A stretch of DNA of 64,000 nt from Hydractinia symbiolongicarpus (GCF_029227915.1 NC_079888.1:186001-250000), one strand, 5' to 3'. Counted from the first letter of the stretch, positions 13,173 to 28,144 are shown. A program made the numbers and translations. The notes: a model not told the origin generated them from the letters alone.

Positions 13173-16100
13173 CAATCCGTTTGAGTTACAACGGTTGCGT
13201 CACATATTCGTACCAACATGTGTGTATTGATTTTGTTCCGATATTACTAAGTTGTATCGCTTTTAAAAGTGAAACGATTGACTGTGGGAATTAATTGAAC
13301 TGTTTCTGGACTGTGACCTTATAAATGTGATAAATGATCCAATTGAACTTCGAGAAATAACATTCTTTTCAACATGACAGGATTGCCGGAACTCAGCGAT
13401 TGCACTGGACCATGTGGTAGCGCTTCATTAAAAAATTTCGCTAAATAAGTCATTTTTTACTGTGGGACCAATCCTAGCCGTTAGTTCGCGCTGAATAAAC
13501 AGAGACAGTTTCAAAAACTACATTTCATTGTCTTTTTAACGGTGTCAATCCGTTTGAGTTACAACGGTTGCGTCACATATTCGTACCAACATGTATTTAG
13601 TGATTTTGTTCCGATATTACTAAGTTGTATCGCTTTTAAAAGTGAAACGATTTACTGTGGGACTTAATTGGACTGATTTTGGACTGTGATCTTATAAATG
13701 TGATAAATGAGCCAATTGGACTCCAAGGAATGACATTCTTCTTAATTTGACATGATTGCTGGGACTCAGCGGTTACACTGGGCGGTGTGGTAGCGCTTTA
13801 TATAAAAATTAAGATAAATAAGTCATTTCTTACTGCGGAACCAATCCTAGCCGTCAGTTTGCACTGAAGAAATAGAGATAGTTTCAAAAACTACATTTCA
13901 TTGACTTTCTAACAGTGTCAATCCGTTTGAGTTAAAACGATTGCGTCACGTATTCGTACCAACATGTATTTAATGATTTTGTTCCGATATTACTAAGTTG
14001 TATCGCTTATAACGGTAAACTCATTGACTGTGGGACTTAGTTGAACTGATTCTGGACTGTCACCTGATAAAAGTGATAAATGAGCCAATTGGATTCCAAG
14101 GAATGACATTCTTCTTAATTTGACAAGATTGATGGAACTCAGCGATTACACTGGACCCTGCGGTAGCGCTTTATTTAAAACTTTAGATAATTATGTCATT
14201 TTTTACTGTGGGACCAATCCTATCCGTTAATTCACGCTGAAGAAATAGAGACAGTTTCAAAAACTACATTTCATTGTCTTTTTAACGGTGTCAATCCGTT
14301 TGAGTTACAACGGTTGTGTCACATATTCGTACCAACATATATTTAGTGATTTTGTTCCGATATTACTAAGTTGTATCGCTTTTAACGGTACACCGATTGA
14401 CTGTGGGACTTAGTTGAAATGATTCTGGACTGTGACCTGATAAATGTGATAAATGAGCCAATTGAACTCCAAGAAATAACATTCTTTTTAACTCGACATA
14501 ATTGCCGGAACTCAGCGATTACACTGGACCCTGTGGTAGCGATTCATTTAAAAATTTCGATAAATAAGTCATTTTTTACTGTGGGACCAATCCTATCCGT
14601 TAGTTCACGCTGAAGAAATAGAGACAGTTTCAAAAACTACATTTCATTGTCTTTTTAACGGTGTCAATCCGTTTGAGTTACAACGGTTGCGTCACATATT
14701 CGTACCAACATGTATTTAGTGATTTTGTTCCGATATTACTAAGTTGTGTCGCTTTTAACGGTGAACCAATTAACTGTGGGACTTAGTTCAACTGATTCTG
14801 GATTGTGACCTGATCAATGTGACAAATGAGCCAATTGGACTCCGAAGAATGACATTTTTCTTCATTTGACAGGATTAATGAAACTCAGAGATTACACTGG
14901 GCGGTGTGGTAGTGCTTCATTTAAAAATTAAGATTAATAAGTCATTTTTTACTGTGGGACCAACCCTAGCCGTTAGTTCGCGCTGAAGAAATGGAGACAG
15001 TTTCAAAAACTACATTTCATTGACCTTCTAACGGTGTCAATCCGTTTGAGTTACAACGGATGCGTCACATATTCGTACCAACATGTATTTAGTGATTTTC
15101 TTCCGCTATTACTAAGTTGTATTGCCTTTAAAAGTTAAACGACTGACTGTGGGACTTAATTCAACTGATTCTGGACTGTAACCTGATAAATGTGATAAAT
15201 AAGCCAATTGGACTCCAAGGAATGACATTCTTCTTAATATGACATGATTGCTGGAACTCAGCGATTACACTGGGCGCTGTTGTAGCGTTTTATTTATAAA
15301 TTAAGATAAATAAGTCATTTTTTACTGTGGGACCAATCCTAGCCGTTATTTCACGCTGAAGAAATGGAGACAGTTTCAAAAACTGCATTTCATTGACTTT
15401 GTAACGGTGTCAATCCGTTTGAGTTACAACTGTTGCGTCACATATTCGTACCAACATGTGTGTATTGATTTTGTTCCGATATTACTAAGTTGTATCGCTT
15501 TTAAAAATGAAACGATTGACTGTGGGAATTAATTGAACTGTTTCTGGACTGTGACCTCATAAATGTGATAAATGAGCCAATTGAACTCCAAGAAATAACA
15601 TTCTTTTCAACTTGACATGATTGCCGGAACTCAGCGGTTACACTGGGCGGTGTGGTAGTCCTTCATTTAAAAATTAAGATTAATAAGTCATTTTTTACTG
15701 TGGGACCAATCCTAGCCGTTACTTCACGCTGAAGAAATAGAGACAGTTTCAAAAACTACATTTCATTGTCTTTTTAACAGTGGCAATCTGTTTGAATTAC
15801 AACGGTTGCGTCAACAATTTGTACCAACATGTATTTAGTGATGTTGTTCCGATATTACTAAGTTGTATCGCTTTTAAAAGTGAAACGATTGACTGTGGGA
15901 CTTAATTGAACTGTTTCTGGACTGTGACCTTATAAATGTGATAAATGAGCCAATTGAACTCCAAGAAATAACATTCTTTTTAACTCGACATGATTGCCGG
16001 AACTCAGCGATTACACTGGGCGCTGTGGTAGCGCTTTATTTAAAAATTAAGATAAATAATTCGTTTTTTACTGTGAGACCAATCCTATCCGTTAGTTCAC

Positions 16101-16529
16101 GCTGAAGAAATAGAGACAGTTTCAAAAACTACATTTCATTGTCTTTTTAACGGTGTCAATCCGTTTGAGTTACAACGGTTGCGTCACATATTCGTACCAA
16201 CATGTATTTAGTGATTTTGTTCCGATATTACTAAGTTGTGTCGCTTTTAACGGTGAACCAATTAACTGTGGGACTTAGTTCAACTGATTCTGGATTGTGA
16301 CCTGATCAATGTGATAAATGAGCCAATTGGACTCCAAGGAATGACATTTTTCTTCATTTGACAGGATTAATGAAACTCAGAGATTACACTGGGCGGTGTG
16401 GTAGTGCTTCATTTAAAAATTAAGATTAATAAGTCATTTTTTACTGTGGGACCAACCCTAGCCGTTAGTTCGCGCTGAAGAAATGGAGACAGTTTCAAAA
16501 ACTACATTTCATTGACCTTCTAACGGTGT
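13173..16529. repeat. 9-mer HOR (3,357 bp), copy 1
   Basis: Unit starts inside are 13,417, 13,790, 14,163, 14,536, 14,909, 15,282, 15,655, 16,028 and 16,401. Each base pairs with the base 3,357 bp downstream in copy 2. The left boundary is set by the last difference from the paired unit, at 13,172/16,529. Distinctive members are 'ttagataattatg' (14,163), 'gtagcgattc' (14,536), 'ccaaccctagcc' (14,909 and 16,401), 'gcgttttatttata' (15,282) and 'gtagtccttc' (15,655). Scattered single-base differences from copy 2 include 'gtcagtttgc' near 13,857 and 'cgcttataacgg' near 14,010. A related four-unit block is nested within it (14,909-16,400). Confidence 0.9.
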
Positions 16530-19500
16530 CAATCCGTTTGAGTTACAACGGTTGCGTCACATATTCGTACCAACATGTGTGTATTGATTTTGTTCCGATA
16601 TTACTAAGTTGTATCGCTTTTAAAAGTGAAACGATTGACTGTGGGAATTAATTGAACTGTTTCTGGACTGTGACCTTATAAATGTGATAAATGATCCAAT
16701 TGAACTCCGAGAAATAACATTCTTTTCAACATGACAGGATTGCCGGAACTCAGCGATTGCACTGGACCATGTGGTAGCGCTTCATTAAAAAATTTCGCTA
16801 AATAAGTCCTTTTTTACTGTGGGACCAATCCTAGCCGTTAGTTCGCGCTGAATAAACAGAGACAGTTTCAAAAACTACATTTCATTTTCTTTTTAACGGT
16901 GTCAATCCGTTTGAGTTACAACGGTTGCGTCACATATTCGTACCAACATGTATTTAGTGATTTTGTTCCGATATTACTAAGTTGTATCGCTTTTAAAAGT
17001 GAAACGATTTACTGTGGGACTTAATTGGACTGATTTTGGACTGTGATCTTATAAATGTGATAAATGAGCCAATTGGACTCCAAGGAATGACATTCTTCTT
17101 AATTTGACATGATTGCTGGGACTCAGCGGTTACACTGGGCGGTGTGGTAGCGCTTTATATAAAAATTAAGATAAATAAGTCATTTCTTACTGCGGAACCA
17201 ATCCTAGCCGTCAGTTCGCACTGAAGAAATAGAGATAGTTTCAAAAACTACATTTCATTGACTTTCTAACGGTGTCAATCCGTTTGAGTTAAAACGATTG
17301 CGTCACGTATTCGTACCAACATGTACTTAATGATTTTGTTCCGATATTACTAAGTTGTATCGCTTTTAACGGTAAACTGATTGACTGTGGGACTTAGTTG
17401 AACTGATTCTGGACTGTCACCTGATAAAGGTGATAAATGAGCCAATTGGATTCCAAGGAATGACATTCTTCTTAATTTGACAAGATTGATGGAACTCAGC
17501 GATTACACTGGACCCTGCGGTAGCGCTTTATTTAAAACTTTAGATAATTATGTCATTTTTTACTGTGGGACCAATCCTATCCGTTAATTCACGCTGAAGA
17601 AATAGAGACAGTTTCAAAAACTACATTTCATTGTCTTTTTAACGGTGTCAATCCGTTTGAGTTACAACGGTTGTGTCACATATTCGTACCAACATATATT
17701 TAGTGATTTTGTTCCGATATTACTAAGTTGTATCGCTTTTAACGGTACACCGATTGACTGTGGGACTTAGTTGAAATGATTCTGGACTGTGACCTGATAA
17801 ATGTGATAAATGAGCCAATTGAACTCCAAGAAATAACATTCTTTTTAACTCGACATAATTGCCGGAACTCAGCGATTACACTGGACCCTGTGGTAGCGAT
17901 TCATTTAAAAATTTCGATAAATAAGTCATTTTTTACTGTGGGACCAATCCTATCCGTTAGTTCACGCTGAAGAAATAGAGACAGTTTCAAAAACTACATT
18001 TCATTGTCTTTTTAACGGTGTCAATCCGTTTGAGTTACAACGGTTGCGTCACATATTCGTACCAACATGTATTTAGTGATTTTGTTCCGATATTACTAAG
18101 TTGTGTCGCTTTTAACGGTGAACCAATTAACTGTAGGACTTAGTTCAACTGATTCTGGATTGTGACCTGATCAATGTGACAAATGAGCCAATTGGACTCC
18201 AAGGAATGACATTTTTCTTCATTTGACAGGATTAATGAAACTCAGAGATTAAACTGGGCGGTGTGGTAGTGCTTCATTTAAAAATTAAGATTAATAAGTC
18301 ATTTTTTACTGTGGGACCAACCCTAGCCGTTAGTTCGCGCTGAAGAAATGGAGACAGTTTCAAAAACTACATTTCATTGACCTTCTAACGGTGTCAATCC
18401 GTTTGAGGTACAACGGTTGCGTCACATATTCGTACCAACATGTATTTAGTGATTTTCTTCCGCTATTACTAAGTTGTATTGCCTTTAAAAGTTAAACGAC
18501 TGACTGTGGGACTTAATTCAACTGATTCTGGACTGTAACCTGATAAATGTGATAAATGAGCCAATTGGAGTCCAAGGAATGACATTCTTCTTAATTTGAC
18601 ATGATTGCTGGAACTCAGCGATTACACTGGGCGCTGTTGTAGCGTTTTATTTATAAATTAAGATAAATAAGTCATTTTTTACTGTGGGACCAATCCTAGC
18701 CGTTATTTCACGCTGAAGAAATGGAGACAGTTTCAAAAACTGCATTTCATTGACTTTGTAACGGTGTCAATCCGTTTGAGCTACAACTGTTGCGTCACAT
18801 ATTCGTACCAACATGTGTGTATTGATTTTGTTCCGATATTACTAAGTTGTATCACTTTTAAAAGTGAAACGATTGACTGTGGGAATTAATTGAACTGTTT
18901 CTGGACTGTGACCTCATAAATGTGATAAATGAGCCAATTGAACTCCAAGAAATAACATTCTTTTCAACTTGACATGATTGCCGGAACTCAGCGGTTACAC
19001 TGGGCGGTGTGGTAGTCCTTCATTTAAAAATTAAGATTAATAAGTCATTTTTTACTGTGGGACCAATCCTAGCCGTTACTTCACGCTGAAGAAATAGAGA
19101 CAGTTTCAAAAACTACATTTCATTGTCTTTTTAACGGTGGCAATCTGTTTGAATTACAACGGTTGCGTCAACAATTTGTACCAACATGTATTTAGTGATG
19201 TTGTTCCGATATTACTAAGTTGTATCGCTTTTAAAAGTGAAACGATTGACTGTGGGACTTAATTGAACTGTTTCTGGACTGTGACCTTATAAATGTGATA
19301 AATGAGCCAATTGAACTCCAAGAAATAACATTCTTTTTAACTCGACATGATTGCCGGAACTCAGCGATTACACTGGGCGCTGTGGTAGCGCTTTATTTAA
19401 AAATTAAGATAAATAAGTCGTTTTTTACTGTGGGACCAATCCTATCCGTTAGTTCACGCTGAAGAAATAGAGACAGTTTCAAAAACTACATTTCATTGTC

Positions 19501-19935
19501 TTTTTAACGGTGTCAATCCGTTTGAGTTACAACGGTTGCGTCACATATTCGTACCAACATGTATTTAGTGATTTTGTTCCGATATTACTAAGTTGTGTCG
19601 CTTTTAACGGTGAACCAATTAACTGTGGGACTTAGTTCAACTGATTCTGGATTGTGACCTGATCAATGTGATAAATGAGCCAATTGGACTCCAAGGAATG
19701 ACATTTTTCTTCATTTGACAGGATTAATGAAACTCAGAGATTACACTGGTTGGTGTGGTAGTGCTTCATTTAAAAATTAAGATTAATAAGTCATTTTTTA
19801 CTGTGGGACCAACCCTAGCCGCTAGTTCGCGCTGAAGAAATGGAGACAGTTTCAAAAACTACATTTCATTGACCTTCTAACGGTGTCAATCCGTTTGAGT
19901 TACAACGGTTGCGTCACATATTCGTACCAACATGT
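16530..19935. repeat. 9-mer HOR (3,357 bp), copy 2
   Basis: Unit starts are 16,774, 17,147, 17,520, 17,893, 18,266, 18,639, 19,012, 19,385 and 19,758. The order matches copy 1 unit for unit. The match ends where copy 1 has 'acatgtgtgta' (16,579) but this copy has 'acatgtattta' (19,936). The two copies overlap by about 49 bp of shared sequence. The joint therefore lies at 16,530-16,578, inside a monomer (unit positions about 130-178). This is the signature of an unequal exchange that kept the 372-bp register. Confidence 0.9.
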
Positions 19936-22900
19936 ATTTAGTGATTTTCTTCCGCTATTACTAAGTTGTATTGCCTTTAAAAGTTAAACGACTGACTGTG
20001 GGACTTAATTCTACTGATTCTGGACTGTAACCTGATAAATGTGATAAATGAGCCAATTGGACTCCAAGGAATGACATTCTTCTTAATTTGACATGATTGC
20101 TGGAACTCAGCGATTACACTGGGCGCTGTTGTAGCGGTTTATTTATAAATAAAGATAAATAAGTCATTTTTTACTGTGGGACCAATCCTAGCCGTTATTT
20201 CACGCTGAAGAAATGGAGACAGTTTCAAAAACTGCATTTCATTGACTTTGTAACGGTGTCAATCCGTTTGTGTTACAACTGTTGCGTCACATATTCGTAC
20301 CAACATGTGTGTATTGATTTTGTTCCGATATTACTAAGTTGTATCGCTTTTAAAAGTGAAACGATTGACTGTGGGAATTAATTGAACTGTTTCTGGACTG
20401 TGACCTCATAAATGTGATAAATGAGCCAATTGAACTCCAAGAAATAACATTCTTTTCAACTTGACATGATTGCCGGAACTCAGCGGTTACACTGGGCGGT
20501 GTGGTAGTCCTTCATTTAAAAATTAAGATTAATAAGTCATTTTTTACTGTGGGACCAATCCTAGCCGTTACTTCACGCTGAAGAAATAGAGACAGTTTCA
20601 AAAACTACATTTCATTGTCTTTTTAACGGTGGCAATCTGTTTGAATTACAACGGTTGCGTCAACAATTTGTACCAACATGTATTTTGTGATGTTGTTCCG
20701 ATATTACTAAGTTGTATCGCTTTTAAAAGTGAAACGATTGACTGTGGGACTTAATTGAACTGATTCTGGACTGTGATCTTATAAATGTGATAAATGAGCC
20801 AATTGGACTCCAACAAATAACATTCTTTTCAACTCGACATGATTGCCGGAACTCATTGACTACACTGGGCGCTGTGGTAGCGCTTTATTTAAAAATTTCG
20901 ATAAATAAGTCATTTTTTACTGTGAGACCAATCTTATCCGTTAGTTCACGCTGAAGAAATAGAGACAATTTCAAAAACTACATTTCATTGTCTTTTTAAC
21001 GGTGTCAATCTGTTTGAGTTACAACATTGCGTCACTTATTCGTACCAACACGTATTTAGTGATTTTGTTCCGATATTACTAAGTTGTATCGCATTTAACG
21101 GTGAACCGATTGACTGTGGGACTTAGTTGAACTGATTCTGGACTGTGACCTGATAAAGGTGATAAATGAGCCAATTGGACTCCAAGGAATGACATTCTTC
21201 TTAATTTGACAAGATTGATGGAACTCAGCGATTACACTGGACCCTGCGGTAGCGCTTCATTTAAAACTTTAGATAAATAAGTCATTTTTTACTGTAGGAC
21301 CAATCCTATCCGTTAATTCACGCTGAAGAAATAGAGACAGTTTCAAAAACTACATTTCATTGTCTTTTTAACGGTGTCAATCCGTTCGAGTTACAACGGT
21401 TGCGTCACATATTCGTACCAACATATATTTAGTGATTTTGTTCCGATATTACTAAGTTGTATCGCTTTTAACGGTGAACCGATTGACTGTGGGACTTAGT
21501 TGAAATGATTCTGGACTGTGACCTGATAAATGTGATAAATGAGCCAATTGAACTCCAAGAAATAACATTTTTTTTAACTCGACATAATTGCCGGAACTCA
21601 GCGATTACACTGGACCCTGTGGAAGCGATTCATTTAAAAATTTCGATAAATAAGTCATTTTTTACTGTGGGACCAATCCTATCCGTTAGTTCACGCTGAA
21701 GAAATGGAGACAGTTTCAAAAACTGCATTTCATTGACTTTCTAACGGTGTCAATCCGTTTGAGTTACAACGGTTGCGTCACATATTCGTAGCAACATGTA
21801 TTTAGTGATTTTCTTCCGCTATTACTAAGTTGTATTGCCTTTAAAACTTAAACGACTGACTGTGGGACTTCATTGAACTGATTCTGGACTGTAACCTGAT
21901 AAATGTGATAAATGAGCCAATTGGACTGCAAGGAATGACAATCTTCTTAATTTGACATGATTGCTGGAACTCAGCGATTACACTGGGCGCTGTTGTAGCG
22001 TTTTATTTATAAATTAAGATAAATAAGTCATTTTTTACTGTGGGACCAATCCTAGCCGTTATTTCACGCTGAAGAAATAGAGACAGTTTCAAAAACTGCA
22101 TTTCATTGACTTTCTAACGGTGTCAATCCGTTTGAGTTACAACTGTTGCGTCACATATTCGTACCAACATGTGTGTATTGATTTTGTTCCGATATTACTA
22201 AGTTGTATCGCTTTTAACGGTGAACCGATTGACTGTGGGACTTAGTTGAAATGATTCTGGACTGTGACCTGATAAATGTGATAAATGAGCCAATTGAACT
22301 CCAAGAAATAACATTTTTTTTAACTCGACATAATTGCCGGAACTCAGCGATTACACTGGACCCTGTGGAAGCGATTCATTTAAAAATTTCGATAAATAAG
22401 TCATTTTTTACTGTGGGACCAATCCTATCCGTTAGTTCACGCTGAAGAAATAGAGACAGTTTCAAAAACTACATTTCATTGTCTGTTTAACGGTGTCAAT
22501 CCGTTTGAGTTACAACGGTTGCGTCACATATTCGTACCAACATGTATTTAGTGATTTTGTTCCGATATTACTAAGTTGTATCGCTTTTAACGGTGAACCA
22601 ATTAACTGTGGGACTTAGTTCAACTGTTTCTGGATTGTGACCTGATCAATGTGATAAATGAGCCAATTGGACTCCAAGGAATGACATTTTTCTTAATTTC
22701 ACAGGATTAATGAAACTCAGAGGTTACACTGTTAGGTGTGGTAGTGCTTCATTTAAAAACTAAAATTAATAAGTCATTTTTTACTGTGGAACCAACCCTA
22801 GCCGTTAGTTCGCACTGAAGAAATAGAGACAGTTTCAAAAACTGCATTTCATTGACTTTCTAACGGTGTCAATCCGTTTGAGTTACAACGGTTGCGTCAC

Positions 22901-23677
22901 ATATTCGTAGCAACATGTATTTAGTGATTTTCTTCCGCTATTACTAAGTTGTATTGCCTTTAAAACTTAAACGACTGACTGTGGGACTTCATTGAACTGA
23001 TTCTGGACTGTAACCTGATAAATGTGATAAATGAGCCAATTGGACTGCAAGGAATGACAATCTTCTTAATTTGACATGATTGCTGGAACTCAGCGATTAC
23101 ACTGGGCGCTGTTGTAGCGTTTTATTTATAAATTAAGATAAATAAGTCATTTTTTACTGTGGGACCAATCCTAGCCGTTATTTCACGCTGAAGAAATAGA
23201 GACAGTTTCAAAAACTGCATTTCATTGACTTTCTAACGGTGTCAATCCGTTTGAGTTACAACTGTTGCGTCACATATTCGTACCAACATGTGTGTATTGA
23301 TTTTGTTCCGATATTACTAAGTTGTATCGCTTTTAAAAGTGAAACGATTGACTGTGGGAATTAATTGAACTGTTTCTGGACTGTGACCTTATAAATGTGA
23401 TAAATGAGCCAATTGAACTCCAAGAAATAACATTCTTTTCAACTTGACATGATTGCCGGAACTCAGCGGTTACACTGAGCGGTGTGGTAGTCCTTCATTT
23501 AAAAATTAATATTAATAAGTCATTTTTTACTGTGGGACCAATCCTAGCCGTTACTTCACGCTGAAGAAATAGAGACAGTTTCAAAAACTACATTTCATTG
23601 TCTTTTTATGGTGGCAATCTGTTTGAGTTACAACGGTTGCGTCAACAATTTGTACCAACATGTATTTAGTGATTTTG
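19936..23677. repeat. Mosaic of short HOR fragments
   Basis: Unit starts are 20,131, 20,504, 20,877, 21,249, 21,622, 21,995, 22,368, 22,741, 23,114 and 23,487. Units at 19,758-20,876 repeat the four-unit order seen from 18,266 at a shift of about 1,492 bp. The segment around 21,490-21,700, with 'gtggaagcgattc' at 21,622, recurs 746 bp downstream at 22,368. The segment around 21,700-22,210, with 'cgtagcaacatg' and 'taaaacttaaacg', recurs 1,119 bp downstream. Overlapping duplications of two and three units therefore interlock. No clean HOR copy can be drawn through the block. Confidence 0.82.
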
Positions 23678-26600
23678 TTCCGATATTACTAAGTTGTATC
23701 GCTTTTAAAAGTGAAACGATTGACTGTGGGACTTAATTGGCCTGATTTTGGACTGTGATCTTATAAATGTGATAAATGAGCCAATTGGACTCCAAGGAAT
23801 GACAATCTTTTTAATTTGACATGATTGCCGAAACTTAGCGATTACACTGGACCCTGTGGTAACGCTTCATTTAAAAATTTTGATAAATAAGTCACTTTAG
23901 ACTGTGGGACCAATCCTATCCGTTAGTTCACGCTGAAGAAATAGAGACAGTTTCAAAAACTACATTTCATTGTCTTTTTAGCGGTGTCAATCCGTTTGAG
24001 TTACAACGGTTGCGTCACATATTCGTACCAACATGTATTTAGTGATTTTGTTCCGATATCACTAAGTTGTATCGCTTTTAACGGTGAACCGATTGACTGT
24101 GGGACTTAGTTGAAATGATTCTGGACTGTGACCTGGTAAATGTGATAAATGAGCCAATTGGACTCCAAGGAATGACATTCTTCTTAATTTGACAGGATTA
24201 ATGAAACTCAGCGATTACACTGGGCGGTGTGGTAGTGCTTCATTTAAAAATTAAGATTAATAAGTCATTTTTTACTGTGGGACCAATCATAGCCGTTAGT
24301 TCACGCTGAAGTAATAAAGACAGTTTCAAAAACTACATTTCATTGTCTTTTTAACGATGTCAATCCGTTTGAGTTACAACGGTTGCGTCACATATTCGTA
24401 CCAACATGTATTTAGTGATTTTGTTCCGATATTACTAAGTTGTATCGCTTTTAAAAGTGAAACGATTGACTGTGGAATTAATTGATCTGTTTCTGGACTG
24501 TGACCTTATAAATGTGATAAATGAGCCAATTGAACTCCAAGAAATAACATTCTTTTTAATTTGACATGATTGCCGGAACTCAGCGATTACACTGGACCCT
24601 GTGGTAGCGCTTTATTTAAAAATTTCGATAAATAAGTCATTTTTTACTGTGGGACCAATCCTATCCGTTAGTTCACGCTGAAGAAATAGAGACAGTTTTA
24701 AAAACTACCTTTCATTGACTTTCTAACGGTGTCAATCCGTTTGACTTACAACGGTTGCTTCACTTATTCGAACCAACATGTATTTAGCGATTTTTTCCGA
24801 TATTACTAAGTTGTATCGCTTTTAAAAGTGAAACGATTGAATGTGGGACTTAATTGGACTGATTTTGAACTGTGATCTTATAAATGTGATAAATGAGCCA
24901 ATTGGACTCCAAGGAATGACAATCTTCTTAATTTGACATGATTGCCGGAACTCAGCGATTACACTGGACCCTGTGGTAACGCTTCATTTAAAAATTTCGA
25001 TAAATAAGTCACTTTAGACTGTGGGACCAATCCTATCCGTTAGTTCACGCTGAAGAAATAGAGACAGTTTCAAAAACTACATTTCATTGTCTTTTTAGCA
25101 GTGTCAATCCGTTTGAGTTACAACGATTGCGTCACATATTCGTACCAACATGTATTTAGTGATTTTGTTCCGATATTACTAAGTTGTATCGCTTTTAACT
25201 GTGAACCGATTGACTGTGGGACTTAGTTGAAATGATTGTGGACTGTGACCTGGTAAATGTGATAAATGAGCCAATTGGACTCCAAGGAATGACATTCTTC
25301 CTAATTTGACAGGATTAATGAAACTCAGCGATTACACTGGGCGGTTTGGTAGTGCTTCATTTAAAAATTAAGATTAATAAGTCATTTTTTACTGTGGGAC
25401 CAATCCTATCTGTTATTTCACGCTGAAGAAATAGAGACAGTTTCAAAAACTGCATTTCATTGACTTTCCAACGGTGTCAATCCGTTTGACTTACAACGGT
25501 TGCTTCACATATTCGAACCAACATGTATTTAGCGATTTTTTCCAATATTACTAAGTTGTATTGCTTTTAAAAGTGAAACGATTGACTGTGGGACTTAATT
25601 GGACTGATTGTGGACTGTGATCTTATAAATGTGATGAATGAGCCAATTGGACTCCAAGGAATTACAATCTTCTTAAATTGACATGATTGTCGGAACTCAG
25701 CGATTACACTGGACCCTGTGGTAGCGCTTCATTTAAAAATTTCGATAAATAAGTCATTTTTTACTGTGGGACCAATCCTATCCGTTAGTTCACGCTGAAA
25801 AAATAGAGACAATTTCAAAAACTACATTTCATTGTCTTTTTAACGGTGTCAATCCGTTTGAGTTACAACATTGCGTCACATATTCGTACCAACATGTATT
25901 TAGTGATTTTGTTCCGATATTACTAAGTTGTATCGCTTTTAACGGTGAACCGATTGACTGTGGGACTTAGTTGAAATGATTCTGGACTGTGACCTGATAA
26001 AAGTGACAAATGAGCCAATTGAACTCCAAGAAATAACATTCTTTTTAACTCGACATAATTGCTGGATCTCAGCGATTACACTGGACCCTGTGGTAGCGCT
26101 TTATTTAAAAATTTCGATAAATAAGTCATTTTTTACTGTGGGACCAATCCTATCCGTTAGTTCACGCTGAAGAAATAGAGACAGTTTCAAAAACTACATT
26201 TCATTGTCTTTGTAACGGTGCAATCCGTTTAAGTTACAACGGTTGCGTCACATATTCGTACCAACATGTATTTAGTGATTTTGTTCCGATATTACTAAGT
26301 TGAATCGCTTTTAACGGTGAACCGATTAACTGTGGGACTTAGTTCAACTGATTCTGGACTGTGACCTGATAAATGTGATAAATGAGCCAATTGGACTCCA
26401 AGGAATGAAATTCTTCTTAATTTGACAGGATTAATGAAACTCAGCGATTACACTGGGCGCCGTGGTAGTGCTTCATTTAAAAATTAAGATTAATAAGTCA
26501 TTTTTTACTGTGGGACCAATCCTAGCCGTTAGTTCACGCTGAAGAGATAGAGACTGTTTCAAAAACTACATTTCATTGTCTTTCTAACGGTGGCAATCCG

Positions 26601-28144
26601 TTTGAGTTACAACGGTTGCGTCACATATTCGTACCATAATGTATTTAGTGATTATGTTCCGATATTACTAAGTTGTATCGCTTTTAAAAGTGAAACGATT
26701 GACTGTGGGACTTAGTTGAACTGATTCTGGACTGTGGCCTGATAAAGGTGATAAATGAGCCAATTGGACTCCAAGGAATGACAATCTTCTTAATTTGACA
26801 ATATTGCTGGAACTCAGCGATTACACTGGACCCTGCGGTAGCGCTTCATTTAAAACTTTAGATAAATAAGTCATTTTTTACTGTGGGACCTATCCTAGCC
26901 GTTAGTTCACGCTGAAGAAATAGAGACAGTTTCGAAAACAACCTTTCATTGACTTTCTAACTGTGTCAATCCGTCTGAGTTACAACGGTTGCTTCACATA
27001 TTCGTACCAACATGTATTTAGGGTTTTTTTCCGATATTACTAAGTTGTATCGCTTTTAAAAGTGAAACGATTGACTGTGAGACTTAGTTGAAATGATTCT
27101 GGACTGTGACCTGATAAATGTGATAAATGAGCCAATTGAACTCCAAGAAATAACATTCTTTTTAACTCGACATGATTGCCGGAACTGAACGATTACACTG
27201 GACCCTGTGGTAGCGCTTCATTTAAAAATTTAGATAAATAAGCCATTTTTTACTGTGGGACCAATCCTATCCGTTAGTTCACGCTGAAGAAATAGAGACA
27301 TTTTCAAAAACTACATTTCATTGACTTTCTAACGGTGTCAATCCGTTTGAGTTACAACGGTTGCGTCACATATTCGTACCAACATGTATTTAGCGATTTT
27401 TCCGATCTTACTAAGTTGTATCGCTTTTAAAAGTGAAACGATTGACTGTGGGACTTAATTGGACTGATTTTGAACTGTGATCTTATAAATGTGATAAATG
27501 AGCCAATTGGACTCCAAGGATTTAAAATCTTCTTAATTTGACATGATTGCCGGAACTCAGCGCTTACACTGGACCCTGTGGTAACGCTTCATTTAAAAAT
27601 TTCGATAAATAAGTCATTTTTTACTGTGGGACCAATCCTATCCGTTATTTCACGCTGAAGAAATAGAGACAGTTTCAAAAACTGCATTTCATTGACTTTC
27701 TAACGGTGTCAATCCGTTTGAGTTACAACGGTTGCGTCACATATTCGTACCAACATGTATTTAGTGATTTTGTTCCGATATTACTAAGTTGTATCGCTTT
27801 TAAAAGTGAAACGATTGACTGTGGGACTTAATTGGACTGATTTTGAACTGTGATCTTATAAATGTGATAAATGAGCCAATTGGACTCCAAGGATTTACAA
27901 TCTTCTTAATTTGACATGATTGCCGGAACTCAGCGATTACACTGGACCCTGTGGTAACGCTTCATTTAAAAATTTCGATAAATAAGTCATTTTTTACTGT
28001 GGGACCAATCCTATCCGTTATTTCACGCTGAAGAAATAGAGACAGTTTCAAAAACTGCATTTCATTGACTTTCTAACGGTGTCAATCCGTTTGAGTTACA
28101 ACGGTTGCGTCACATATTCGTACCAACATGTATTTAGCGATTTT
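23678..28144. repeat. 12-mer HOR (4,467 bp), copy A
   Basis: Unit starts are 23,859, 24,232, 24,604, 24,976, 25,349, 25,721, 26,093, 26,465, 26,838, 27,210, 27,581 and 27,954. The stretch 23,678-27,803 matches 28,145-32,270 at a constant shift of 4,467 bp. I noted about nine single-base differences in 4,126 bp, for example 'gtgatgaatg' near 25,636 and 'cgcttacac' near 27,563. Unusual members include 'ggtaacgcttc' with 'cactttagac' (23,859 and 24,976) and 'gcggtagcgc...ttaaaactttag' (26,838). The last two units, 27,581 and 27,954, are near copies of each other. Confidence 0.92.
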
